This document shows, piece after piece, positions 7,625 to 15,919 of a stretch of DNA of 64,000 nt. Each line of letters starts with the position of its first letter. Position 1 is the first letter of the stretch. This stretch comes from Streptomyces sp. B1I3 (GTDB lineage: Bacteria; Actinomycetota; Actinomycetes; Streptomycetales; Streptomycetaceae), in NCBI RefSeq assembly GCF_030816615.1, contig NZ_JAUSYD010000001.1, forward strand, positions 4,796,501-4,860,500, given 5' to 3'. The notes below the pieces were generated by a model. The model ran no database searches. It worked only from the letters and a program-made list of their open reading frames with translations, and was not told where the DNA came from. A program made the translations under genes and the position numbers.

Positions 7625-10164
7625 GCGCGTTGGTGACCTTCGCGCAGGCGCAGGAGCGGGCGGACGAGTGGGTCAACGGTGACGTGCCCGCCTATCAGCA
7701 CCGTGAGGTGCGGGTCCGTGAATTCGAACTGGGTTTCGTGGTGTGGGCCGAGGACCGCGCGGAGGGTCCCGTCTCGGACGGCGGCCGTCAGCGGCTGGTG
7801 ATCGCCCGCGACAGCGGTGAGGCCACGTTGTGGCCGGGGCTGCCGGTGGGTGAGGTGATCCGGCGGTACGAGGAGGAGTACGGGGCGCCGGAGGGAGTCG
7901 CGCCCGCCGCTCCCGAGCCGCCGCAGCGTATCGATCTGAATCAGACGTCGTTCCTGTTGAGCCCGCCCGAGTGGCTGCAGGAGGCGGCGGACAAGCTGGG
8001 CATCCCGGACCGGCGCGCGGAGGCGGGTACGGACCCGGCCGCCGATGCGCCGTCGGTCCCGGCTCCGGCGCCGGGTCCGGCCCCTGCCCCGGCTGCTGCC
8101 CCGGCTGCTGCCCCGGTGCCTGCTCCTTCCGTGGCCTCCGCATCCGGCGCCGCCCCGCCTTCCGGGGCGACCCCGTGGCCGGCTGCGGGCGGGCGGCCCG
8201 ACCACGAGCCCACGGCTTCGGACGGCGTCCCCGCCGACGCGACCCCCTGGGCGGGTACGGACACCAACGCGGGGACGGACGACGGCGGAGTGCCGCTGCC
8301 TGCGACGGTGTTCGCGCCGCCGCTGTCCGGGTCGGACGACGACGGGACCCCTCCGCCCGCGGTGTCGGCCGAGGCGCCCACGGCGCTGATGTCGGGGGGC
8401 AGCGGGCTGCCCCGGACGGCGGTCGTCCCCGGGTTGGACGCCCAGCCCGGTGGTCCGGGCGCGCCCGCGCCGGGGATCCCCGCCGGTGCCGCTCCCGGGC
8501 GCGATGCCCGGGACATCGCGGACGCCGCCACCAGTAAGGCCGTGGTGCCGCCGCGTGGCGCGCGCGGGACCGGGCCCAGCGCTCCGCCGCCGCCGGGGGC
8601 ACCGGGCACTCCCGGGCTCCGGCCGGGTGCCACTCCGCCGCCGTCGGGACCGGGTGCGCCCGGTGCGCCGGCCGGCGGGTACCTCCCGACCCAGCTCGTC
8701 TCGCAGCTCGACGGGCCCGGTGCGCCGGCCGCTCCGCGGCCTCCCGGTCCGCCCGGTCCGCCGGGACCTCCCGGCCCTCCCGGAGGCACGCCGCCCCCTG
8801 GAGGCGGGATGCATCACGCGGCCACGATGTTCGCCGACGCGAGCATCGGCGGCCCGAACGCGCCGCGGCCCCCGGGCCCTCCCGGCGCCCCGGGTGTCCC
8901 GCAGCCTCCCGGTCCGCCCGGCCCTCCCGGTGTCCCTGGTTCCACGCCGCCTCCCGGTCCGCCGGCCCCTCCGGGTCCGCCCGGTTCCACGCCGCCTCCC
9001 GGTGGCGGGGTGCACCATGCGGCGACGATGCTCGCGGGTCCGGCGCAGGGGGTGCCCGGTGCGCCCCAGCCGCCCGGTCCTCCGGGACCTCCCGGTGCTC
9101 CCGGCATGTCGGGTCCTCCCGCTCCTCCCGGGACGCCGGGGCCGCACACGCCGCCTCCCGCGTACGGCTACCCGCAGCAGCCCCCGGGGCAGCCGACGGT
9201 CGGCCCGGGCTACCAGGCCGTCCTGCGCTTCCGGGCGCCCGACGGCAGTGAGCAGCAGCTGATCCGCCGTTCGGCGCCGGGTACCCCGCACCCCGAGTGG
9301 CAGATGCTGCACGAGTTGCGTGCGATGAACGTGCCGCCGCAGCAGGTCATCGAGCTGCACACCGAGCTCGAGTCGTGCGAGCTGCCGGGTGGTTACTGCG
9401 CGCGGATGATCCGGGAGACCTGGCCGCAGGTGCGGATCACCAGCGTCGCTCCGTACGGCACCGATCACGCGAGCCGGCAGCAGGGCATGCAGCATCTGCT
9501 GACGCACCAGGGTGAGCTGCACCAGGTCGCCGACGGTCCGGCGCGGCCGGCTCCGGTACGGGCGCCGCTGCCGCAGATGCCGCCGGCGACGGCCCTGCCG
9601 CCGGAGGCACTGGCGGAGGAGATGCTCGGAGCTTTCGGTCCTCAGGGCGTGCTGCGGTTCGACCAGCGGGCGGTGTCGCGTCAGGGTGTGCCGGAGGTCG
9701 TGGCGCGGACGCTGGTCTGGGCGGGTCTGCCGGCCGACTTCGGGCCGTTCTTCTGGGCGCAGCCGGGACACCCCGTGGTGCCGACGCTGGCCGAGCTGGC
9801 GGCGCAGCGCCGGCTGCAGCCGGCCTCGGACGCGGGTTCGTACCTCGTGATGGGGTCCGACTTCGGCCGGGCGATCTGTGTCCAGTACGGGACGGCGAAC
9901 ATCGTCGCCGTCCCGGTGGAGGCGGGCCCCGGCGGGCAGCCGGTGCCGCCGCAGTTCGTCAACACGGGACTGCCGGAGTTCGTGCGGTCGATGGCGTTGC
10001 TGGGCCGGATGTGGCGGCTGCGGTTCGGGCTGACTCCGGAGCAGGCGGGCCGCTGGACCGTCGATTTCCAGGCGCAGTTGGTGGCGCTCGACCCGGCCGC
10101 GCTGTCGTCGCCGGAGAGCTGGTGGTCGGTCCTGCTGGAACAGATGTGGGACGGGCTGCTCTGA
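7621..10164 (+). CDS. Imm35 - Pro/Gly linker - deaminase-like - SUKH-4 multidomain protein
   Basis: 847 residues from a GTG overlapping the previous stop. Residues 1-88 resemble Imm35/YrhB (AQERADEWVN, REFELGFVVW, RQRLVIARDSGEATLWP). Residues 90-525 form a low-complexity collagen-like linker of PPGPPG and GAPG runs, with a repeated GGGxHHAATMxA motif at His398 and His465. Residues 526-640 carry deaminase-like HPEW (H557, E559) and CELPGGYC (C586, C593). Residues 661-847 match SUKH-4 (WAGLPADFGPFFW, LVMGSDFGRAICV, VDFQAQLVALDP). No signal peptide is visible. The fusion of immunity folds with a deaminase-like fold makes its role ambiguous. The domain calls are by eye. Confidence 0.75.
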   Translation: MSALVTFAQAQERADEWVNGDVPAYQHREVRVREFELGFVVWAEDRAEGPVSDGGRQRLVIARDSGEATLWPGLPVGEVIRRYEEEYGAPEGVAPAAPEPPQRIDLNQTSFLLSPPEWLQEAADKLGIPDRRAEAGTDPAADAPSVPAPAPGPAPAPAAAPAAAPVPAPSVASASGAAPPSGATPWPAAGGRPDHEPTASDGVPADATPWAGTDTNAGTDDGGVPLPATVFAPPLSGSDDDGTPPPAVSAEAPTALMSGGSGLPRTAVVPGLDAQPGGPGAPAPGIPAGAAPGRDARDIADAATSKAVVPPRGARGTGPSAPPPPGAPGTPGLRPGATPPPSGPGAPGAPAGGYLPTQLVSQLDGPGAPAAPRPPGPPGPPGPPGPPGGTPPPGGGMHHAATMFADASIGGPNAPRPPGPPGAPGVPQPPGPPGPPGVPGSTPPPGPPAPPGPPGSTPPPGGGVHHAATMLAGPAQGVPGAPQPPGPPGPPGAPGMSGPPAPPGTPGPHTPPPAYGYPQQPPGQPTVGPGYQAVLRFRAPDGSEQQLIRRSAPGTPHPEWQMLHELRAMNVPPQQVIELHTELESCELPGGYCARMIRETWPQVRITSVAPYGTDHASRQQGMQHLLTHQGELHQVADGPARPAPVRAPLPQMPPATALPPEALAEEMLGAFGPQGVLRFDQRAVSRQGVPEVVARTLVWAGLPADFGPFFWAQPGHPVVPTLAELAAQRRLQPASDAGSYLVMGSDFGRAICVQYGTANIVAVPVEAGPGGQPVPPQFVNTGLPEFVRSMALLGRMWRLRFGLTPEQAGRWTVDFQAQLVALDPAALSSPESWWSVLLEQMWDGLL

Positions 10165-10367
10165 TCCTGCCCCCTTGTGCGCACGGCGCCCGGTCTCCGG
10201 AGGGGCCGGGTGCCATCCGCGCGCGGGGGGCGTACCGGTGGTCTGTGACGCCCGTCGCTTCCGTCCTGAAAGCGGCTGATCGATTCCGACTTCCGGGCCA
10301 ATTGCCGCATCCTTGGCGTATTGCTTGATGGTCGGGCGGTCGGAGAGCGGGAAAGAGGGCTTCAGGG

Positions 10368-11273
10368 ATGAGTGGTGGTCCGGTGTCCGGGCACGGTTTC
10401 GTCGGTGTACGGGGACGTGGTTACCGTCCTGAGCAGGTGGACCGCGCCGTGGCCGCGCTGTCGGCGGAGCGGGACCGGGCCCGGGAGCGGCTGACCCGGC
10501 TGTCGGTCGTGGCCGAGGAGCTGACGGCCGAGGCGGCGCGACTGCGTGAGGTGGTGGCCTCCCTCGCGCCGCAGACGTACGTCTCGCTGGGGGAACGGGC
10601 GCAGCAGATCCTGGCGCTCGCCGAGGCCGAGGCGGAGGCGGCCAGGGGTGCGGCCCTGGAGGAGGCGCAGGAGCTGAGGGACGCGGCGGACGCGGCCGGC
10701 CGGGCGGTCCGTGAGGCGGCGCGTGAGGCGGCGGGGGCCGTGCGGGCGTCCGCCGACGCGCAGGCGGAAGGCGTGCTGGCCGAGGCGCGGGACACGGCCG
10801 GCGCGCTGGTGGCCGAGGCGCGTCAGGAGGCCGGCGCCGTGCGCGCGGCGGCGGAGGAGCAGATGGCGGAGACGCGCCGTCGTACGGCGGGTGTGCTGGC
10901 CCACCAGGAGCAGGAGCACGCCGAGCGGACCAAGGCCGCGGAGAGCGGGATCGCGTCGGCCGAGGCCGCGGCGGCGGCCCGTGAGGCGGAGCTGACGGCC
11001 CGGGCGGAGGCGGTGCTGGAGCGGGCGCGGCGGGAGCTCGCCGAGGCGGAGGAGACTGCCCGTCATGTCCAGGAGGATGCCGAGGCGCGGGCGGCGGAAC
11101 TCCTCGCGGGGGCCAGGATCGCCGAGGAGCGGGTGGTCCGGGAGACGGAACGGATCCTGCGGGAGCACGAGGAAGGCCGCGAGGAGGTGCAGGCGCACAT
11201 GGCGCACGTGCGCAACTCGCTGGCGGCGCTCACGGGGCGCCCGGTGCCTGACCGGCAGCCCGCGGAGGACTGA
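10368..11273 (+). CDS. DivIVA-like long coiled-coil protein
   Basis: 301 residues. A short N-terminal DivIVA-type signature (GVRGRGYRPEQVDRAVAAL, residues 13-31) precedes almost continuous Ala/Glu/Arg heptad coiled coil (residues 32-285), rich in AEAxAxAAR repeats. Similar Streptomyces proteins are labelled 'cellulose-binding' or cytoskeletal (Scy/FilP-like). A polar-scaffold or filament role is the likelier reading. It lies 203 bp after the SUKH-4 protein gene and is probably independent of it. Confidence 0.75.
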   Translation: MSGGPVSGHGFVGVRGRGYRPEQVDRAVAALSAERDRARERLTRLSVVAEELTAEAARLREVVASLAPQTYVSLGERAQQILALAEAEAEAARGAALEEAQELRDAADAAGRAVREAAREAAGAVRASADAQAEGVLAEARDTAGALVAEARQEAGAVRAAAEEQMAETRRRTAGVLAHQEQEHAERTKAAESGIASAEAAAAAREAELTARAEAVLERARRELAEAEETARHVQEDAEARAAELLAGARIAEERVVRETERILREHEEGREEVQAHMAHVRNSLAALTGRPVPDRQPAED

Positions 11274-11369
11274 CGGGCTCCCGGGGAGGGCCGGCCGGAG
11301 CCCGCGGGGAGGTGGCGGGCTGGTGGGGACGGTCCACGGCGGCCTGCGGGAGGCCCTCGGGCATCCGCC

Positions 11370-11825
11370 TCACGGGCGCGGCCAGGGCCGCATGGAGAGG
11401 TGCTCGATGTCGGTGTTGAAGCGTTTGAGGTAGCCGGCGAAGGCGGCGATGTCCTCGTCCGGCCACTCCTTCATGACGCGGTCCAAGGACCGGACCACGC
11501 GCTCGCGCTCCTCGTCGAGGAGGTGGGCGCCCTTCTCGGTGATGCGGAACTTGCGGGCCATGCCGCCCTGCGGGTCGGCGATGCGCTCGGCGAGTCCGGC
11601 GCGCACCGCGGCGGCGGTCTGGCGGTTGAGGGTGGACGCGTCGAGTCCGAACGCGTCGCTCAACTCGCCGATGGACATCGGCCCTTGCACCCGTATCCGG
11701 CTCAGGAGTATGTAGGCGCTCCGTTCCAGGAGGGCGCTCCTGTGGCGTCCGCCTCGGTGGTACGCGAGTTCGTGACGCCCGAGCAGCATCTGTTCGTACT
11801 CGACCTCGTAGGTGGGCCTGGCCAT
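11370..11825 (-). CDS. MarR-family transcriptional regulator
   Basis: 151 residues of a winged-helix MarR protein: dimerisation helix, then SIGELSDAFGLDASTLNRQTAAAVRAGL (recognition helix near residues 51-78) and the wing GMARKFRITEKGAHLLDEE. It is divergent from the MFS pump gene at 11998 across a 172-bp intergenic region with palindromic repeats. It is probably a repressor of that pump released by a substrate, which is the usual logic of such pairs. Confidence 0.9.
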   Translation of the reverse strand: MARPTYEVEYEQMLLGRHELAYHRGGRHRSALLERSAYILLSRIRVQGPMSIGELSDAFGLDASTLNRQTAAAVRAGLAERIADPQGGMARKFRITEKGAHLLDEERERVVRSLDRVMKEWPDEDIAAFAGYLKRFNTDIEHLSMRPWPRP

Positions 11826-11920
11826 GGGGTGTCGCCTCCTGCTCGGGACCGGGTCCGGCCCCGCGTCGGATTCCTGGGGCCCACCTCATGATCCCACGGG
11901 GCATGCATCGGACACATAAC

Positions 11921-11951
11921 GTGCATGACGCATTCGACATGTACGATGCAC
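11921..11951. promoter_or_regulatory. Probable MarR operator / MFS promoter region
   Basis: An inverted repeat GTGCAT ... ATGCAC (arms 11921-11926 and 11946-11951) lies in a locally A/T-richer patch between the divergent marR and MFS genes. TACGAT at 11942-11947 looks like a -10 box for the pump gene, so a bound repressor would cover it. No convincing -35 is visible. Confidence 0.5.
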
Positions 11952-11997
11952 ATCGCCTCTCGGACCATGAACAGACGATCCTCAAGGAGCCCCCTTC

Positions 11998-13455
11998 ATG
12001 GATGCCCCCCAGCCGACAGCCAGATCAGGCGGTGTGATCGCCACCCTGGCCTTCGCCGGCACCGTGGCAGCGATCATGCAGACCCTGGTCACCCCGCTCA
12101 TCGCGGAGCTGCCGCAGATCCTGCACACGTCGTCCTCGAACGCCGCCTGGGTGATCACCATCACCCTCCTGGTCGCGGCGGTGTGCGTACCGATCTCCGG
12201 GCGCCTGGGCGACCTCCTGGGCAAGCGCCGGATGCTGCTCGCGTGCTCGGTGCCGCTGGTCGTGGGCTCGGTGGTGTGCGCCCTGGCGTCCTCCGTGGTC
12301 CCGATGATCGTCGGACGCGGTCTGCAGGGCATGGGCATGGGCATGGTGCCGCTCGGCATCTCCCTGCTGCGTGACGTCGTACCCAAGGAGAAGCTGAGCT
12401 CCTCCATCGCACTGGTCAGTGCCTCCATGGGCATCGGCGGCGCCCTCGGCCTGCCGATCGCCTCGGCGGTCGCCCAGTACGCGAACTGGCGGGTGCTGTT
12501 CTGGGGGTCCGCCGTCCTGGCCCTCACCATCTGCGCGCTGATCTGGTTCCTGATCCCGGACGTCCCGGCCGGAGCCCGCGGTCAGCGCTTCGACGTGCCC
12601 GGAGCCCTCGGTCTGGCCGTCGGCCTGGTCTGTCTGCTGCTCGCCATCTCCAAGGGCGCCGAGTGGGGCTGGACCTCCGCGACGACGGTCGGCCTGTTCG
12701 TCGCCGCCGTCGTGGCGCTCCTCGTCTGGGGCTTCTGGGAACTGCGCACCGAGGACCCGCTGGTCGACCTGCGCACCACGGCACGCCCCCGGGTGCTCAT
12801 CACCAACATCGCGTCGCTCTTCGTCGGCTTCGGCATGTACGCGGGCATGCTGATCGCCCCGCAGCTGCTGCAGTTCCCGGAGGCCACCGGCTACGGGCTG
12901 GGCGAGTCCATGCTGGCGGCGGGCCTCTGGATGGCGCCCGGCGGCGTCATGATGATGCTCATCTCCCCGCTCGGCGGAAAGCTCACCGACTCGCGAGGCC
13001 CCAAGTTCACCCTGATCTGCGGTGTCCTGGTCATCGCGGTCGGCTACGGCGTCGCGCTGCTGCTGATGGGCTCCGCCTGGGGACTGATGGTGTTCCTCAT
13101 GGTCAGCAGCAGCGGCGTGGGCCTCGCCTACGGAGCGATGCCCGCCCTGATCATGAGTTCGGTGCCGCTGTCCGAGACGGCGGCTGCCAACGGGTTCAAC
13201 ACCCTGATGCGCTCCCTCGGGACGTCGATCGGCGCCGCCGTCATCGGCGCGGTCCTCTCCCAGCTGACCACGACCATGGGCGGCTACACCCTCACCTCCG
13301 AGGACGGTTTCCGTACCGGCCTGATGGTCGGCTGCGGTGTCGCCGTGGTCGCCGTGGTGATCGCGTCGTTCATCCCGGCCGTCCGCGCGTCCGCCGCCGC
13401 GGGCGAGAAGTCCGACGCGGCCGCCTCGCCCGAGGTGGCCGCCGCCAAGGGCTGA
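11998..13455 (+). CDS. MFS drug:H+ antiporter (DHA2/EmrB-QacA type)
   Basis: 485 residues with about 14 hydrophobic segments. The conserved motif A region is GRLGDLLGKRRMLL (residues 63-76), motif B-like VGRGLQGMGMGMV follows, and motif C-like SASMGIGGALGLPIA suggests an antiporter. The C-terminal tail is Ala/Lys/Glu-rich. It is predicted to export small toxic or antibiotic compounds across the membrane, and is divergently paired with the MarR regulator. Confidence 0.9.
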   Translation: MDAPQPTARSGGVIATLAFAGTVAAIMQTLVTPLIAELPQILHTSSSNAAWVITITLLVAAVCVPISGRLGDLLGKRRMLLACSVPLVVGSVVCALASSVVPMIVGRGLQGMGMGMVPLGISLLRDVVPKEKLSSSIALVSASMGIGGALGLPIASAVAQYANWRVLFWGSAVLALTICALIWFLIPDVPAGARGQRFDVPGALGLAVGLVCLLLAISKGAEWGWTSATTVGLFVAAVVALLVWGFWELRTEDPLVDLRTTARPRVLITNIASLFVGFGMYAGMLIAPQLLQFPEATGYGLGESMLAAGLWMAPGGVMMMLISPLGGKLTDSRGPKFTLICGVLVIAVGYGVALLLMGSAWGLMVFLMVSSSGVGLAYGAMPALIMSSVPLSETAAANGFNTLMRSLGTSIGAAVIGAVLSQLTTTMGGYTLTSEDGFRTGLMVGCGVAVVAVVIASFIPAVRASAAAGEKSDAAASPEVAAAKG

Positions 13456-13482
13456 CGCGCACGTCGCCGTGCGGCGCGGCCT

Positions 13483-13522
13483 GCCGCCCGGCTCCGTCCC
13501 CGAGGGGGTGGAGCCGGGCGGC
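13483..13522. terminator. Hairpin terminator between convergent MFS and symporter genes
   Basis: A 13-bp perfect stem (GCCGCCCGGCTCC and its complement) closes a 14-base loop. It lies 28 bases past the MFS stop and about 100 bases before the symporter stop, so it can serve both converging transcripts. Confidence 0.75.
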
Positions 13523-13620
13523 TCGCCGTGACGGGGAGGAGGGCTTCCGGGCGGGCCTGCGGGGCGGGGTCCGAACGCCCGCGCCGACGGCAGGATTTCG
13601 CCGGCCCGATCGCCCGTCCC

Positions 13621-15222
13621 TCAGCCGCGTCCCGCGGGTGGCGCGCCCGCCAGGATCCAGGGCTCGACGGCCTCGTACCGGGCCCGTTCCCCGCCCGCCG
13701 AGCGGCTGCGGACGGTACCCAGCCAGCCGGCCAGGAAGCCGAAGGGGATGGAGACGAGGCCTGTCGTGGTGAGCGGGAACCAGTTGAAGTCCCGGTTGGG
13801 GAACACGGCTCCGGGGGAACCGGAGACCAGGTTGGTGCCGGTGATCAGGACCAGCACGCAGGCCGTACCGCCGACGAGGGTGCAGAGCAGGCCGGTACGG
13901 GTGTAGCGGCGCCAGAACATGCTGTACACGAGGGCGGGGGCGATGGCCGACGCTCCGATGCAGAAGGACAGGGTCACCAAAGCCTGGACGTTCCAGTGCC
14001 GGGCGAGGACGGCGAGGGTGACGGCGATCAGCCCCACGCCGACCGCCGCGGCCTGCGCCATGGCCATCTCCGTCCGGTCGGCCGGCTGCCGCCCGCCGCG
14101 CAGGCCGTGGGCGAAGAGGTCGTGGGCCAGGGAGTTGGCACAGGCCAGGATCATTCCGGCGACGGAGGCGAGCAGGGTGAGGAAGATCGCCGTGGTCATG
14201 GTGGTGACGACGAGAGCGCCGACCTCGCCACCCCCCGCCACCGCGCCGCTGACCTGCAGGATCGCACTGTTGCCCTGGGCGCCGGCGGCGGTGATGGCGT
14301 CGTGCCCGACGAGCGCGGAGGCGCCGAAGCCGATGACGGCGAGCAGCGGGCAGAGGCCGACGACGACGCAGACCGCCCAGGACAGGGAGCGGCGGACGGC
14401 CTGGGCGCTGCGGACGCTCGTCATCCGCATGGTGATGTGCGGCAGGCACGCGGCACCGAGGACGACCGTCAGTTCGGAGCTGATCATGTCGAGTCCGCTG
14501 CCGCCGAACTGCAGCCCGGAGTGCAGATAGGCCCCGCCGGCGCCGCTGCCGGCCCGCGCGGCGCCCAGCAGGGCGCCCGTGTCCCAGTCGAAGCGGTTCA
14601 GGACGAGTACGGAGACGAGGAGGCCGGCACCGAGCAGGGCGACGGTCTTGACGATCTGGATCAGGGCTGTGCCCTTCATGCCGCCGATCGCCGCGTAGCT
14701 GATCATGACGACGCCGAGGGCGACGACGGAGCCGGTACGGAAGCCCGGACTGTCGAAACCGAGGATGAACGCGAGCAGATTGCCGCTGCCGGCGAGCTGG
14801 ACGACCATCAGCGGCAGCAGGGCGGCGAGGGTGACCGCGCAGGAGGCGATGCGAGCGGCCCGGCCGGGGGCCCGGCGGGTCAGCATGTCGCCCATGGTGA
14901 ACCGGCCCGCGTTCCGCAGGGGTTCGGCGAGCAGGAACATCAGCAGGACGAGCGAGAGCGTGGTGCTGAGCGCCAGGACGAGACCGTCGTGGCCGGTCAG
15001 GGCGATGACGCCGGTGGTTCCGAGGACGGTCGCGGCGGAGAGGTAGTCACCGGCGATGGCCAGGCCGTTGCGCAGGGGCGAGAGGGAGCGGTAGCCGGTG
15101 TAGAACTCGTCGAGGTCGTCACGGTCCGGGCCGGTCATGACACAGAGCAGCAGGGTGACGGTGGCGACCGCGATGAAGGCGGTGAGGGACATCGTCCTCG
15201 CGGACGCGTCGAATCCGTTCAC
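13621..15222 (-). CDS. Sodium:solute symporter (SSS family, ActP/MctC-like)
   Basis: 533 residues with 13-14 hydrophobic segments. It shows the SSS start (DEFYTGYRSLSPLRNGLAIAGDYLSAAT), the GNLLAFILGF region, and QIVKTVALL then CLPHITMRM, close to acetate/monocarboxylate permeases. GTG 15222 is preferred because its GTGA overlaps the stop of the DUF485 gene upstream; the open frame extends further but only over that gene. The substrate is likely a short-chain carboxylate with Na+; this is inferred from the DUF485 partner. Confidence 0.9.
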   Translation of the reverse strand: MNGFDASARTMSLTAFIAVATVTLLLCVMTGPDRDDLDEFYTGYRSLSPLRNGLAIAGDYLSAATVLGTTGVIALTGHDGLVLALSTTLSLVLLMFLLAEPLRNAGRFTMGDMLTRRAPGRAARIASCAVTLAALLPLMVVQLAGSGNLLAFILGFDSPGFRTGSVVALGVVMISYAAIGGMKGTALIQIVKTVALLGAGLLVSVLVLNRFDWDTGALLGAARAGSGAGGAYLHSGLQFGGSGLDMISSELTVVLGAACLPHITMRMTSVRSAQAVRRSLSWAVCVVVGLCPLLAVIGFGASALVGHDAITAAGAQGNSAILQVSGAVAGGGEVGALVVTTMTTAIFLTLLASVAGMILACANSLAHDLFAHGLRGGRQPADRTEMAMAQAAAVGVGLIAVTLAVLARHWNVQALVTLSFCIGASAIAPALVYSMFWRRYTRTGLLCTLVGGTACVLVLITGTNLVSGSPGAVFPNRDFNWFPLTTTGLVSIPFGFLAGWLGTVRSRSAGGERARYEAVEPWILAGAPPAGRG

Positions 15223-15773
15223 CGGCCGGCCCCCTTCCGGCGGCGGTCGGCCGGTCCGCCGCCCGTGGTGCCACGGGCGGCACGGCTGCGCAGACCGGCG
15301 GAGAGCGGGTCGACGGTGCGCCGGGCGGTCCACTCGTACACGGCGATGGCGACGAGGGCGACCGGGAGCTGGCACAGGCCGAGGAGGAGGCCCGTGGTCA
15401 GGGCGCTGCCGCCGACGGGACGGGTCATCAGGCCGGGGGCGTATCCCGACAACAGGAGGAAGAGCGTGAAGTAACCGAGGGCGGTCAGGGTGGAGACGCG
15501 GCGCAGCACCCGGTAGGCCGTGCGCAGCCGGCGCAGGTCGCTGTGGTGGCCGGGTGCGGGGACCGGTGCGGACGCGTGGGGCGCCCAGTTCGGTGGTGGC
15601 TGCGGTGAGGAGCTCTGCCAGGGCAGCAGGTACTCGCCGGGGTACGGGGGCGGCGGGGGCCGGTGCCGCGGGTCGCGTCCCCGCGGCTGCGGGAAGGCTG
15701 GTTGTGGGGAGCCGGGTTGCCAGGGCTGCCGGCGGGGTGGGTACGGGGGTGGCTGCGGGTGCTCGTACGGCAT
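15219..15773 (-). CDS. DUF485 family membrane protein
   Basis: 184 residues. The first 85 are Pro/Gln-rich and presumably cytoplasmic. They are followed by two transmembrane segments (TLTALGYFTLFLLLSGYAP and GLLLGLCQLPVALVAIAVYEW), the DUF485 pattern found beside acetate-type symporters (YjcH with ActP). ATG 15773 was chosen because AAGGAG lies 8-9 bases before it. An in-frame start 45 bases earlier lacks a comparable site. It is the first gene of the two-gene unit with the symporter. Confidence 0.85.
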   Translation of the reverse strand: MPYEHPQPPPYPPRRQPWQPGSPQPAFPQPRGRDPRHRPPPPPYPGEYLLPWQSSSPQPPPNWAPHASAPVPAPGHHSDLRRLRTAYRVLRRVSTLTALGYFTLFLLLSGYAPGLMTRPVGGSALTTGLLLGLCQLPVALVAIAVYEWTARRTVDPLSAGLRSRAARGTTGGGPADRRRKGAGR

Positions 15774-15919
15774 CTGGTGCTGCTCCTTGCATGGCTCGGG
15801 CCCGGGGACGGACTGCAAGGCAGGAGCGCGGGCGCGCTCGTGGGAGCGCGAACGTTACTCGCGAGTATCACGCCTGGGGAGGGTTACGTACGAACTACCC
15901 CCGGTAACGCGTCAGTTGC

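Noticed and set aside
15223..15792. 723-residue version of the symporter
   Set aside because: The extra 190 residues are the DUF485 gene read in another frame; the SSS family begins near GTG 15222.
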